DNA of 64,000 nucleotides from Cardiocondyla obscurior (Eukaryota > Arthropoda > Insecta > Hymenoptera > Formicidae), in contig NC_091870.1 of the NCBI RefSeq assembly GCF_019399895.1, forward strand, positions 7,051,001 through 7,115,000, written 5' to 3'. The notes below the pieces were generated by a model. The model saw only the letters and a list, made by a program, of their open reading frames with translations, did not search any database and had not been told where the DNA came from. Each line of letters starts with the position of its first letter. Within the stretch, counting starts at the first letter, position 1. Below, piece by piece: positions 1 through 13,200 of this stretch. The translations under genes and the position numbers were made by a program.

Positions 1-618
1 TCCGCTTTTCTTGTCATACGCTTGAGTATCACGTCTTATCGTACCTACCTTTTTACGGCCGTTCGAGGACACGTAGATAGTTCTTTCCATTCGTTTTCCT
101 CTTCTCAAAGGACTTTTCAACTCTCGCGATGTCGGCGGCGATGGACGTAGGCCAAACACGACTTTAAGATAATTCCTGGTATTGTTTGACCTTTTCGTGA
201 CAATTCGCTTTGACAGCCGCGCGTTATCCGTTCTTTTTCTAATCATCCGCGCACTTTTCTCGCCGCTGCCTTTCAAGTATTTCGGCGCCATTGCATTCGA
301 CGTAGCAATGTGCTTTTCATAGCCATTGAATTGTGAATCGCGATTTTCCGTATTTTTGAATTTCAGAGAAATTGCTTTCGTGTGCACTGACAAACGATCA
401 TTCGATTTAAAAGCTTCTCTCGCGTATCGTAATTTAGAATCGTCGATAACTTTCTTATCGGAAGCGGAATGCTCTGCTGCTCGACGGGCTTCATAACCAG
501 TGTCGTCGACATTGTTTTGTAGTTCGCCGAGATATCGTTCGCCAGCTAAGCCGCTATTCAAAATCAGGAATATAGTCCACGTGGCCAGAACGGCCGTCCA
601 ACCAAAGTTTCGCCACAT
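1..618 (-). CDS. Secreted basic protein, possible peptide precursor (partial, C-terminus off the window)
   Basis: Seen: an uninterrupted frame of 206 codons reads leftward from the ATG at 618 and is still open at base 1. I recognise no family. Residues 1-25 form a typical signal peptide: basic start MWRN, hydrophobic core at about 8-20, likely cleavage near NSGLA/GER. The rest is hydrophilic and lysine/arginine rich. Basic sites include RKR (127-129), KR (137-138), KR (142-143), GKR (174-176) and GRKK (187-190). NNT at 145-147 is a possible N-glycosylation site. The frame is GC-richer than its surroundings and follows a strong splice acceptor, which supports a real exon. A strong donor, AAG/GTAGGT at about 49-43, means the exon may end at 49 instead of running through base 1. 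Inference: secreted, and perhaps proteolytically processed. An uncharacterised extracellular protein is equally possible. Confidence 0.6.
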   Translation of the reverse strand, partial: MWRNFGWTAVLATWTIFLILNSGLAGERYLGELQNNVDDTGYEARRAAEHSASDKKVIDDSKLRYAREAFKSNDRLSVHTKAISLKFKNTENRDSQFNGYEKHIATSNAMAPKYLKGSGEKSARMIRKRTDNARLSKRIVTKRSNNTRNYLKVVFGLRPSPPTSRELKSPLRRGKRMERTIYVSSNGRKKVGTIRRDTQAYDKKSG

Positions 619-657
619 CACATCACCTCTTCGTCGCATTAGTCATTGCCAAGTTCT
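619..657 (-). promoter_or_regulatory. 5' UTR with splice acceptor and upstream ORF for the left-edge gene
   Basis: On the minus strand a long pyrimidine tract ends in TTTTTCAG at 657-656. The exon would therefore start at 655 and give a 37-nt 5' UTR before the ATG at 618. That implies at least one further 5' exon to the right, not identified. An upstream ATG at 646-644 opens a seven-codon ORF that stops at 625-623, only a few bases before the main start. A further ATG at 623-621 is followed at once by TGA, so 618 is the first productive start. Confidence 0.5.
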
Positions 658-3295
658 GAAAAAGAAAAGAGAGAAAAAGAAAAATAATTAAGATAATCAC
701 AAACTATTTGTATCAATTAATTGAGAAATAGTAAAAGAAAAATGCGAGGTAATTGATTTAGCATCAGGGTTTAATTAGATTTAAATGGTTATTAATTTTA
801 TTAATACGCGATGTGACGGGTATCGATATTTATGACGAAACAGATCATCGTTTATCATATTGCTGTTTGCGATGCAATTTTATACAATTATTTGTGATTT
901 GATTTGAATACGATGCGTGAGCGGATCTACAGCCGTGCGCTACTATTGTTTGCGGACGGTGTGGTTCTCTAATTTCGACGAATTCCATTGCATCGTTCAA
1001 CTAAAAGGGGTTGGCGCACAGGACTCTCGCGCCGACCTATGCTAACGAGTCGGTTGGTATTACCTCGCTTAAATCACTTTGAGTCTCATTTTAATCGAGA
1101 TGAAAATCTCCTTGATTCCGCCTTACTTTTGAGCCGGTGCCTCCTTTCGCAATTAAGAAATCCGATTAAGATTTCGCCTGCACTGTTACTTGACGTGATA
1201 TTATTAACGTGCACATAACGTTTACGTAACACGCTTGAAAGCAGATTATTATATTCTTATTTGCATTTCCTATCTTTTACGCGCGATATAAATCACATAA
1301 ATATGTATGTTAATAATTAGAACATTTTCGACTTTATTTTAATAAAATACGATATATATACGTTCGATAAACAGTGTAACATCACGATTCTCGACTTAGC
1401 GGAAATCCAGATTACACGTACTTTGCGAGAAGACGGCGCCCGTCCGCCTTTAAGTTCTAAACTTGAGCTTAGCCGTGTAGCGCAAATATTGACGGACGAA
1501 AATTGTTTTAAATGATATTGATATACCAACAAACGGACAACGTGATATAACTGATTATGCATATAATATTTTTATTAATTATACGGTATATTTTGTAGAA
1601 TGTATAGATCTGTCTGTTTGCTTCGTTAGAGTCCGAAATTAAAATCTTTAAAACTTATCAAACCACCTTTCTAACTTGACGGAATACCGTAGCTGTACGT
1701 GATATGGAATGATACGCTTTTGCAAGAGCTTGCAGTTAAACGTGTCACATAAACTGTAACTACGGCTAACTTTATGTTGCACGTTCCCGCGCTGCTGAAA
1801 GAGCAATCCCATTTGTTCGTGCACTAAATGACACAATAAGAAATGAAGTATATTAAAGGCTTTATACGCCCGTCTGTTTTTCAATCCTTAAAATTAAAGA
1901 TTACAAAAAAAAAAAGAAGGTGACGTAATTATTTTGTATCCTCGCGCGTATAATTAATTAAATATTGCATCGTACGATTAGATACTTTTATTTTCTATAC
2001 GTCCGCATTGATAATTTTATTTACGAGAAAGTACCCGTGGTATCGTGAAATCAAAATCGGAGAGACGGTCAGAAATTCGTTGCGGTTGAAGAATTAGAGT
2101 GAAAACTTTTTAAGCGATTCTTTTATTGAAATGAAATAGTAAATAAGTTTTTTTTTTCCTTGGCGTACCGAGAAAAATACGTATCTTTCTTTTGCGGGAG
2201 CACCTACAAAGTTTAATCGAAACTCTATGTTGCCTTTGAAAGGCTTTCCTCGTTAACGGCATGTTCCGGCTGATAATTGTAACGGTAGTACGGTAATACT
2301 TGGCCTGGTTTGGGGTACTTTCATCGAGCTGTCCTAGGAGAGGGTATCCGAGATTGATGAAAAGGAAATTGCACCATCGAATAGTCATATTGATCAAGTT
2401 AATAATAGACGATGTTCTCTGCTGTTAAATACTGACATCATGTACCTTCAAAATAAAAAATTTATACGGTCTTTCATTTTTAACGCGTTAAACAACTGTT
2501 TCATCTTTTTTTTGTAATTAAAAAAAATTCTTTTTTAAAGATATAAATTTTTATTAAAAAATTAATATACTTATATAAAATACATATCACGTTAATTAAA
2601 TTTAAGATATACGTACATTGTAAATTATTATTTTTATTACGGCGCACGTGCTTATTCTTTTCCTTTCCATCACCATTTCGATTTACTGTTATCCGATATT
2701 TGTCATCAGGATGAAAGAACTTCGATAAATTGAATACGAAGACGAATGCGCACGTGCTTTTATCTACGTCGGTTAGGGAATGCATCGCTTCTCTCGTAAT
2801 CCGCCTTTATACGTCCACTGAGGCAGATGGTCGATATACTTGTCTGATTTATATTTTATCGCTCCAATACGGTTGATTTGCATCGATTTTAAAATTATCC
2901 AAGTTTTAATAATCCGGGTGGAAAGGTACCGAAAGTCTTGGTTCAATTTAATACTTTCTTTGCTCGATCAATTGACAGTCATCGGATATTGATAACGGAG
3001 ATGCGCTTTGTTTGCGCTTTGGAGACAAAGTAAATTTAATGTATAATAATAAAAGTAGAAATAATTAATTATAAATGTTGCTACGTTCTATATGTTATAA
3101 CTGCTTTATAGTACTACGCTATTATAACGATTTTATTTTACTACAAAAGTTCTCTCATTATTTTGACAATCTTCGATAATAAAGATAAGGCCGTAGTTTC
3201 AAGATGATCTAGTTACTGCGTTTCCTACGCTCGTTTAATTACAGTCGCCCGAGGTTGTAAGTGAACGATCCTTCGGATATCGTTCTCATTCGTTT
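658..3295. other. Non-coding stretch, no gene seen
   Basis: AT-rich sequence with poly-A/T runs and only short, compositionally random open frames. I see no protein motif, RNA gene or clear exon. It probably belongs to the 5' intron of the left-edge gene, because that gene's acceptor at 656 requires an upstream exon somewhere to the right. Confidence 0.4.
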
Positions 3296-3750
3296 TCATC
3301 GTACATAGGTATGGCTTAATGTCTTTAATAGTTTTAAACAAGCTTTGCAGAAGCAAAATTCATGAGCTTTTTTACATGCCATGTACAAATTCTTTCGTTT
3401 GCTTTCTACATGAAGCTTCCAATTCAGTTTGGCGTCTAGTAGAAGTCTTTAAGTCTTTAACTAAGAGTACGGAATTCAACTTCTCACCCCGATAGTTTTT
3501 AAAGCCTGATAGATTCGGGTTTGTATTTTCTGATGAATATTATGGCTGAAGTTTTACTGGGATTTACCGTTCAGATCTTTAGCTTGGTACTAACTTTATG
3601 TGATTTCAAGTGCTCTTTCCATGAGCTCTTCGAAAGTCGCAAGGAATTTTCCTCTCATCGCAATGTCTATATCGTCCGCGTAGTCGAAAATTTGAAATCT
3701 TGCCGTTTGGAGTCTAGCCAATAGTTTGTCCACCACGAGTTTTGGTAAAA
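3296..3750 (-). mobile_element. Decayed non-LTR retrotransposon, reverse transcriptase fragment (Jockey/CR1-like)
   Basis: Read on the minus strand in one frame, this stretch still spells the core of a non-LTR reverse transcriptase. KLVVDKLLARLQ (about 3740-3703) resembles the LVVDELL block. FDYADDIDIAM follows, with the catalytic YADD box at 3682-3671. About 88 codons on, LLDAKLNWKLHVESKRKNL (about 3433-3376) matches the LGVxLDxKLNWKxH block, followed by YMACKKA. The order and spacing are as in Jockey/CR1-type pol proteins. Between the boxes the same frame carries several stop codons (TAA and TAG after residues EIT, then more before RLLLDAK), so it is dead. The upstream fingers region and the endonuclease domain are not visible. 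The clade is inferred from motif style only. Confidence 0.75.
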
Positions 3751-4150
3751 TTAACTAGAAAGTTAGTGCAGATAAAATAAAAGAGATGTAGATGTTTTCA
3801 TATGCATCAGAACAAGGAAGTATACGTGAATTTTAACAAGCTTTTGTTAGGTTGGATGTGTGGCGTGCGGTTGCTCGCTTATCAGTTTTTTTTATAATCT
3901 TACAGAATTTTAGCATAAGAAAACATAGAATATATGAGTTTTACAGTTTAATAGATTTATCAATATCAAAACTTAATGAGAAAAAAAATTACTACTTTAT
4001 TATATACAATTTGTGCTTTATTCTACTAATAATAATTTATAATTCTTTTTGATTAAAAAATAAATTTGTCAAATTACAACTTAATCTATCTTTGAGCAAC
4101 AATTAAAAAGCTCATTTATGACTAACGCATCAATTTTTTAAAATAGGGGA

Positions 4151-4251
4151 CTAGAACAAACCAGATTTTTTTTTTTTAATTTAGTAAAACATCTTTTGGA
4201 AAATAAAAATTAAATTATATTGAAAAATAGCGCGCGCATGGTTTGTTCTAG
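4151..4251. repeat. Small element with 13-bp perfect terminal inverted repeats
   Basis: CTAGAACAAACCA at 4151-4163 and its exact reverse complement TGGTTTGTTCTAG at 4239-4251 bracket an AT-rich 75-bp interior containing poly-T and a GCGCGC run. The layout is like a miniature inverted-repeat element or a hairpin. I see no clear target-site duplication. The right end, an AAAAATAGCGCGCG core followed by GCATGGTTT and TATAAAAA, resembles a second locus at 20556-20608, which suggests a dispersed repeat family. Confidence 0.45.
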
Positions 4252-7200
4252 TATAAAAAGATAGTTTGGACAGTCGCTATGTTGATTCTATTTCCATCAG
4301 TGAATCGCTGAATTTCGGGATAATGTTTGTCCAGAATCAATCAAAGAGCTGTTATCGTGAAAGGATAGGAAAGTGGTCTATCTCAATTTACCAAATATTT
4401 ATTCTTAAGCGTCATATGCCTTATTTAGATGAAAACTGTATGAAAACTCTATTTTTCGTTTATCTTCAAGATTTTTATCTATTCAACATGATAATATCCT
4501 TAATTTTATAAAACAATATTCTCATGAAAAATTGATAATTATAATCTTTATCAATTATAACATTTTTGGAGTAATGAGTTGGAATAATGAGTTTTACATT
4601 TTTGTAATAAGTTTTTCAAATAAATTTTTAATATAATATTTTTAAGTATAATGTTACAAGAAACACGTGATTATCAATCATATTTTATTAACGAAGATGT
4701 AAATCTGATTTTAACTCTCAATGAATTAAGAACTAATTATTAGGTACCTACTGCTTGATTAGCAATTTTCATTACTTAAGATCGTCGATAAGTATAATCC
4801 ATCAACGATTTGTACGTATCACGGAGGGAAAGGAGCGTTATTGAATTTTGGGTGAGATCCCTCTGTACGTACAACTATTTTCAGCGAGCAATCATTGTAC
4901 TCCGAAAATGTTATAATTACCTTTAAAGTTTGTCGACGTTGACTTTGTTGCGCAATCCGCATATTTCCCATGAGTTGTCGATAAATCAAAAGTTACTCGT
5001 GAAATTAGTCACAATTATAAATTCTCCACAAACATGTGTGCTACGCGGAATTGACAATGCGACTGTAGACAAGTTAACGTTGGAATAAAGATATTAACTT
5101 TGCATACGCTTTCAAATAATCATATTTAATGCGAAAGACGCTGCGTTCTTCGAATTTTGTATAATACCTGAAAACAAACGCGCTAATATCGCGCACGGTA
5201 GGAAGAAAAATTAATATTCGACTTTTTAATTGTGCATCTGAATTATGCAATTATGAAAGTAAATAAGATAGAGTACCCCTTGCGGCAATCTACGTGACTT
5301 GAGACTACGCGCGTCCGGACACTATCGCAGCACATGGTCGTAAGTGCTTCTATGCGCCATCGTTAAATTTTTTATATCTATGAGCCTGCAAGGGCTGATA
5401 AATTGTGTTATATTGCGAAATGGTCTCTTTTTTTTTTCTCTCTCTTTTTCCTCGAGGGATAAATATCGTGCTTCAAGGGACACACGGAATAAACGATTAA
5501 TGCAATCCCGAGGATGGTTTTACTTAACAAGAAAATTTTGTGAGTTATTCGAATGTAAAAGAGACGCTGGGCCACTTTTCATCGGAAAAGTGTTATAAAA
5601 ATGTTACACGGTTGCAAAGATAATATGCTTTGAAAGCAAAGAGTTCTTGTAAGTAGCTTTTCCTTTTTTGAGGAGAAGATAAAACTGGGATAGCCAGGAT
5701 TAATTCTTATCTCGATTAATTATAAAGCGAACGTGTTTCTGTGTAATCGAACCGAAAACCTTTTATCTACACTACTTCCACTTATACATATTTATCTATT
5801 TCGTCTATATTTTTGAAATATATTTGTGTGCGCATATTTGGAAGGAAGGTTCTTTGGATTTTTCTTGATATGGTTCTTATTAAGGCGCCTCCAGCAACAC
5901 AAGATACGGCTTTGTAGAATCGTGCCTCGAATACAGGCAGAAGTTCGTGCGCGGATATATGATGGCTCTTGGTTATCGATGAAAGTCGATTCTTGCAGAG
6001 TACAATCGGGTAACGAAGATAACATACGAATTACGATCATAGTTATGAGTGAGAGTTACGGCATTGTTATATTACTATGTAACCACCGCATTCCTTATTG
6101 CATTTTGCATACCAAAGAACCATATTACTAGTTCAAAGTGTTTTTGATCAATAATTAATTGCTAGATAGTTGCAAATATATTGGAGAACGTAGTGCAGAG
6201 AACAAGAAGGTTACAAAATCAAATTGTTGTAATTACTTTGCAAATAAGAACGTTAAACTTTATAAGAAATTCTTTTTACATTAATGAGAAAATACTTCGT
6301 CACATTTTATCTCTATTTATTAATTACATTTGCAATAATTAGCATTTACTATCATCAAATGTTTCTATTTTATTAAATAATACGTTTAACTAAATTGAAA
6401 AAGAAAAAAAGAAAGTTAAGTAATTATTTATGTAATTCTTTTTCTTTTGGATTATTATTCATTATTGCAAGAAAAAAAAGCAAGAAAGTGCATATTTAAA
6501 TATACATATGTGCATTACATATGCACATGTAAATATTATGCATGACGTGTCCTCAGTCCGTTAAAATTTAATAACGCTTTGCATTCTTGCCAGAGGCTGC
6601 GGTCATAAATGGTAAGGCCTTTTATGATGTACATTAAGCTCGTAAAATATTAAAATCTTCACTATTAGGGAGTATAGTATATTCCGCATATAGGACGTAC
6701 TGTCACCAATACGAGAAACCAAAAAAAAAAAAACAGAAAAAAAGCTGATAAGTACGTACACGTTGAAATTGTACTCATTTGTATCTGATTTAATGAATAC
6801 AGATTCAACGAAGCATAAGATTGGTTGTCGAGGTGACGCTCGTGACCTAGCACTTAATTATAGCCAGACGTTGGTTACAGAAATTTTCATTACAGTGCTT
6901 GTACCACCGTGGCGGATTAAATTCGCGTCATGCTGTTCATTTCTCCGAAAATGCCATTTCGCCAAATTGCTTTTTCGTTGCAGATAACTTCGTTTTGCCA
7001 AAAATTTTTTTCCCTCCCCTCCTCCTCTCGTGCATTATATTATCGCATTGGTTATCGCTTTATACCCCACGGGGATGCGGGAACAATTGCCTTGTCAATA
7101 TATATGTAAAATATGAAAAAAAAAAAAAAAAGGTATTGACATTTAGTTACCAATATTTGGATACGTGCAAATAGAGTTCTTTCTGAAATTTGATTAAACG

Positions 7201-10200
7201 TCGAGCCGTTGCACTCAACATTATGCCACGTCAAGTTCATCGCGGAGTAAACACAAATTGAAAGTATTCCTGCGAAACGGGCGTTAAAGCTAAGAGGAAC
7301 TCGATAACCAACGCTCGTTTTAGAATGGTGGGTACTTTCGTTATCGCTCATAATCTTGATGTATGGTCGAGCATTATAGTAAAATTTCTTTTGAAGTGCA
7401 AATGCCCTTTGTGCTCCGGTTAGAATTTCTATTCAGAAGCGTCGTGTCATCCACTTTATATGTGGTTTAATGTCTCTCGCTGATGACCGGCGTCAATCTA
7501 AGAGCGTATAATGGGTACTGAGGTAGGATACTTGTGCAACTAAAGGGTTAAACTTTGGCCATTAATGTCGCTGGCGTATCACCTCTTTCTGTCAGATGTA
7601 CTTACGTTGCTTTTTGTTACGTGTAAACTTTAATCATTTTTTAGCTAATGTTATTTTATTTTATTTTATTTTATTTTTTTTTTTTCCTTTCCGTTATTAT
7701 CTAACTATCAGCGTCTGGTAATTTAGAAAGGTGAATTTAAACTTTATCAAGCGATTTTGCACTCTTATCTTCATAATTCTAAATGTGATGCTATAAAATA
7801 TAACGTACCATGTTATTTGGTTACATGCTTTTTTAAGCTGTCTATGTACGTATAACGCTCGTGCTATTTTTGTTTAAAATAGTTGCCATTAGTGTACTCA
7901 GCAACGGCGGCACGTGTGCACACGTACGTGCGCAACAATTTTAACGAAATTAGAATCGCGGTGCATATGTACTCGTATTAAACTAATGCAGTAACACAGT
8001 AGTCTTTTTATAATAAACGCACGTGAGTTTCGAATTCAAGCGTTATATGATAGTCCAGCTGTTAGAGCGAGATCATGATGCGATGCGACTTTTAATGAGC
8101 AACAGATTTGATTATGGAATCGAGTATGGTGAGATTGAGGCCAGCGGAATCGACTTGTTTAAGATTCCGGTGGTGTGCTCCACGGATTCAGCCGTAATTA
8201 ACCGTAACGCCCCATTACCGCATTTCCTCCATGCAACGTGAGCCATTCCCTTTAAATAACGCTAACGGGCGGGTGTTTTGTTCTAATATAAACCCGACGA
8301 AAACGTCTTCTCTCGAGTATAAAAGACAAATACGTTATCGCACTCTAAATAAAAGCGTTGTATTTTTTTTTAACGCGACGTAAATGTAAAATATATACAT
8401 ATACGCGTATATAAATAGGTATATCAGTTAACGGATATAAAAAAATAGCAATGAAGGTAGCTCGACGTTCCGTAAGTTGATATAAAAATCCGTAAAATCA
8501 CTCGGAATGACTCGAAGTGCAGATAAATGGTACGTATTGCGTTATTGTGGGAGACAGGAATGGGCGTCAGGTGATGAATGTGAAATGAAATGACGTGGAG
8601 TGCAAGGAGAGAGCGCGAGTGAGAGGGAGGATAGGTGAATTACGAAATACGACATTAACGTCGCTGATGGAAATCACGATCGCGCGGTCGCGCAATTGTA
8701 AATATCATATCTATAGCGCCGGGTCCGACGCGTAATCGTTATACCGTCGCTTAGAAGAACTCTACCGGAATGCACGGGCAAACAATCGGTAGTTTTTCCG
8801 CAGTCACGTTCGATAATTCCACAGCTCGTACGTGGTAAATGGATTTCTCGGGAATTAGACAAGGGAGACGATTCGGTCGTATGTAGCCAACTGGCACTTG
8901 CTTGCACCTGCTCGGCCACTGATAAGATTATTTACAGCATGAACGAAATCGTATTACACGCATCTGTGCGCGGAAATTGGCACGAACACCGTGCCTGCCT
9001 CTTTTCAAAGCGACCAGAAACCGATTAGCATTGTCTGTAAGAACGTACCGAAATACGTTTTGGTTTAATTCTAAAGTACGTGGCTTCGAATTAAATCCCA
9101 TCTTTCAGCAAGCCATATAATTGCACTCGCGGGACGCACCGGGAAACCTAAATGACCAAATAAAATACCGTTCTATAAAACCCTCGCCTCGGGATCCGTC
9201 TTCGTTAATGTTATCTGTGATTGCTCTATGTAGAATACTACGCGACAGAGTTAAATTATGCGGTTGATAGCGTACGTGTATCTTACTCGAATTCATAGTT
9301 GATTATCGAAATGCACCGCATTACTCTCGGTACGCATCGATATTGATCAAATGTCATTACATCTAAACGATGCACACCTGAGCGAAAATACATTAACAAA
9401 TTGACGAACAATATGATTATATTTAAAACTTAGAAATATTTCATGACAGTTACTTCGTGTATTAAACTTATGAAAGCCAATAATGTTGTTTACGGATTCC
9501 TTTGTCGATAACGGTGCATTATTATTAAATTTCGAATTGCGTCATTATATTATATGCAGATCCATTTTGCATTTTACATAATACGTAATATAAAACGGGA
9601 AATAATAATAAAACAATTAAAATAAATAAATACTTATATTAACTTCGGTATCAATCAAATTATTATGAATTAAATTTCGGTGCTCGAATTTGTTTGTTCT
9701 CGCGCGAATATTGATGCTCACTACTTTAGCATAAGTTATGCGTATGTGTATCTATATAGAAGTTAGAACATGAAATATCTACTCAATTTGTCTTCCTAAA
9801 GGTATAATGTTTGGGTAATGGTGCAAGCTGAGATTGCAAAAGTTTTATTTTGATTTATATTTCATTGGTATCGCGAGGTATCGATATTGTAAAATAAAAA
9901 TTTGCGTTTCCGGAGAAAAAAGGTTTAAGAAATGCTACGCGTAAGATAACGATTTTTACAATGAGCTAGATACAAGCAAGCATTTCTTAATATATGCGTA
10001 TCATAAATAACGAAAGAAAAAAAAAAAAAAAGGGCAAAAGATTTTTCGAAAATGTCTTATTTAATTCTTTAAGAACTATCTTTATGATCTCAATCATACG
10101 TTTCTGATATCATTTATTAATAAAACGTTAATACTCGCCGAAAAAGATAATATCTAGTAGAATCGCTATTTGATTTCAATCTCATGATGTTCTCATGCCG

Positions 10201-13200
10201 CTGAGATATTCCCAGCAAGACGTAAATTTTGGCAATGCTTGTTTAATCGTAATTAAGGGAAGTTCGGTTTGTAGATTGTAAACCTCTGTACCGAGGCGAG
10301 TCAAAGCATTCAAAAGCGTATGGTACCGGACACAAAGTTTCGGTTTAATCCCGTCGTTTGAGAGTGAAGTCACTTGAAGCAAAGGAAGCTATGAAGCACT
10401 CGCTTCGTCGCCATTGGTTATATTGCATTGGAAAATCGGTGCGTGCAAGTGACAGTCGCGGGGCATGTACACGTGATAGCATAAAGGTAACTCGAAAGTT
10501 ATTTAGGCGGTCGCTTTTATCGAAAGATTGAAACGGCTCCCATGGGAAATGAAACATTTCCCAGCAGTCTCGTAACGCGGGCTTGGAAGAAAGCCGAGAG
10601 AACGATATACGTCGCTGTTTTGTCAGGTAGCGTCGACAGTCCGGGTTTCTCACTGCCAATATAAGACCGTGTTCTAATATTGGAAATCAAATATGCCTTT
10701 AGCTGAGCGTGAACTCGCGACGCGTCGCAGATAATAGATTTATCGCGCCGGTGTAATCGCCGCGAAATCACATTGCTCTTGAAAGAAATAAATATCCTTT
10801 AATCGCTTTTTGAGAGCGTATCTTGAAATAGATTAAATCAAAATTTATTTCACCTATCTGGAAAGTGAAATTATTCAATCTAGTGAAAAACGTTCACGTC
10901 GTAAACTTTAAGCTCCTAAGCATTAGTCGAACCCATACCGCATTTAAGCAATGACGGTAATAACTTTGACCTTTCTAAAATACAATTTTCCAGCTGCTTT
11001 GTACTTTACGAGGTCTTTATACCGTTTCGACGGTGCGACCCAGTTAGTTTTTAACAGCGAATTCAAATTTTTGTAATTTAGGATGACTATTTGTTTTGTA
11101 GCAATATTAATTTTTTTTTTTTAATTGTTAATGCATTTTCCTGCAATTTTGTTAAATATAATATCTTTGATTGTGCACCGGATTGGCCCACAATGTATGC
11201 GTTTATCATGTGTATTAAGCGCCCGCATACCAATACGGGTAGAAGTTTCGTCGTGCACATGAGAAATGATAAACGAATGACGGACGACCATCGACTATTA
11301 ATCGTCACGTAGGATCGTAAATTTTAAAGAACGATTATTGATACCAAGAGAAATCCCAGGCGTAATAAATGTCGTAAACGTCGTTCACGTTTTTTGTTTA
11401 TCGCACGCGATAATAATTTATGATCTTCTTTTCTCGTTCAAGTAAGGCTCTTTGATTGATATACAATTTTTTAAACTTAATTAAGATAAATTAAGATGTA
11501 ATCATTTTATTTGACCGCACCTACGTTTTAAACAAAAAAAAAACAAAAAAAAGAAAAATAGAAAAGAAAAAAAAAGAAATAAGTCGGCGGAAGTTCAGTC
11601 GGTGTTAAAAATTTTTGCATTATTAATTGACGTGACATTTCTTGTTCTTTCTTTATGCTTATTTTTACGACTTTATTTTTAAGATTGCACACGATTTATT
11701 TGATAGTGAACTTTCTTTGTAAGGTAATTGACGATAGTGTGAATCTTGTTATGAGAAAAGTTTTTACGTTGTCGACGTTTATTTATTCAAATCTATCTTT
11801 ACGCTTTCCACATTTTTTTATTGCGTAAGATAACTACTCTCGTAAATCAGAAGATACAAGTTACACCATAAAATCAGTCGTATAAATGTAAGTACATCGT
11901 AAGAAATAAAAAGTCATGTACGTTTAATAATTTTTAATCAGGTTTAGGCTTTCCTTTTTTTCTTTTGGCTTGAACAAATCCAATTAAAATGCTTAATTGT
12001 TTTATAATAATTTTATAAAAAAGGCATTTAACCGACTCATAACTCATTTTCAAAAATTCAACGTCGTTATCTATCAATAATTTTTTTATATTTTTTTATC
12101 ACAATTTAATATTCCTCTATTTATATTTCTCTTCGATATAACAGGGTCGTGTTCGATAATTAACTTTGAAATTTACAATGGAAAACATTGTTAAGTATTT
12201 TCCGCGCTTTTTTTTATTAATTATATATCGCTTTTGAATTTTCTTTTTCTCCGCGCGCAATATGCCAGTCAAGCCGATTATAACCTGTATTTTGATATAG
12301 TTTGCTTTGTTTCTTTAACAGCAGACACCGTCTGACCCAATTCTTCCATTTCCTACTGCGAAAGCGCGAATCCCCTTATTCAGCACATTATGATTGGCTG
12401 TTTCGACAAGTGGTACTCTTTCCAATTAAAGAGCCCCGTTTAACATTACAGTTACATTTTATAAGAGGATATCTTTATAAACTGCGTCGTAACCGTAACA
12501 GAGAAGAGTTAACTGTGATCTAGTCCACGATCCCTTTTCCGTTTCGTACGCTTAGTCGAGCTCTATAATTCGCGCTACGTTTTCTGTTTATACTTTATCC
12601 TCGCAGCGTGAAAAGAGTTAAGGGCCATCATGATGGCCATCAGCAAGAGTTGGCACTAGTTAAATAACATAGGCATGTAAAAGTTACGTTATGTCACGCG
12701 ACAAAGTTTAAGTGCTTTCAAAATTCACTCACCGTTCTGTATGCGCAGTTATTAACAAAACGAGTTATACACGAACTGCAGGTGAAAATCTGGGAGTGAT
12801 ATGTTCCTCCGTTTCGAACGTTCTCCGCGACAGGAAAATTTAAAATAGTTTTACATGTCGAGCGTAAAAAAAAAAAAACAAGGAAATGTACGAGCAAAAA
12901 AAAATGTCAATAATTTGTATTACGTGTAATTGGATTAAAAAAGCTGATCGACTGCTCTTTCCGCGCATTTCTTCTCGTCGCGAGGTACCTGTTATTCAGT
13001 TTACTGCCCATAATCGATCAGTAGCTTCGCCATATCTCTTGTTTCGTCATTTTCCGTTTTTCCTGTTACGGTCCACTGCACCGAAAGTGCTAAAAACTGA
13101 CAAGCAGATACATGACTTCCATTTCTAAAAATCCCCTTTGGAAATAGAAAGCATTATTTCAACAATTAAAAAAAAAACATATATATATATATATTTTTTT

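Noticed and set aside
5826..6131. Open frames on both strands over the same 300 bases
   Set aside because: No motif on either strand and no splice or promoter support.
6505..6540. Imperfect inverted repeat around CATATGTGCA and TATGCACATG
   Set aside because: Imperfect and AT-rich; likely chance hairpin.
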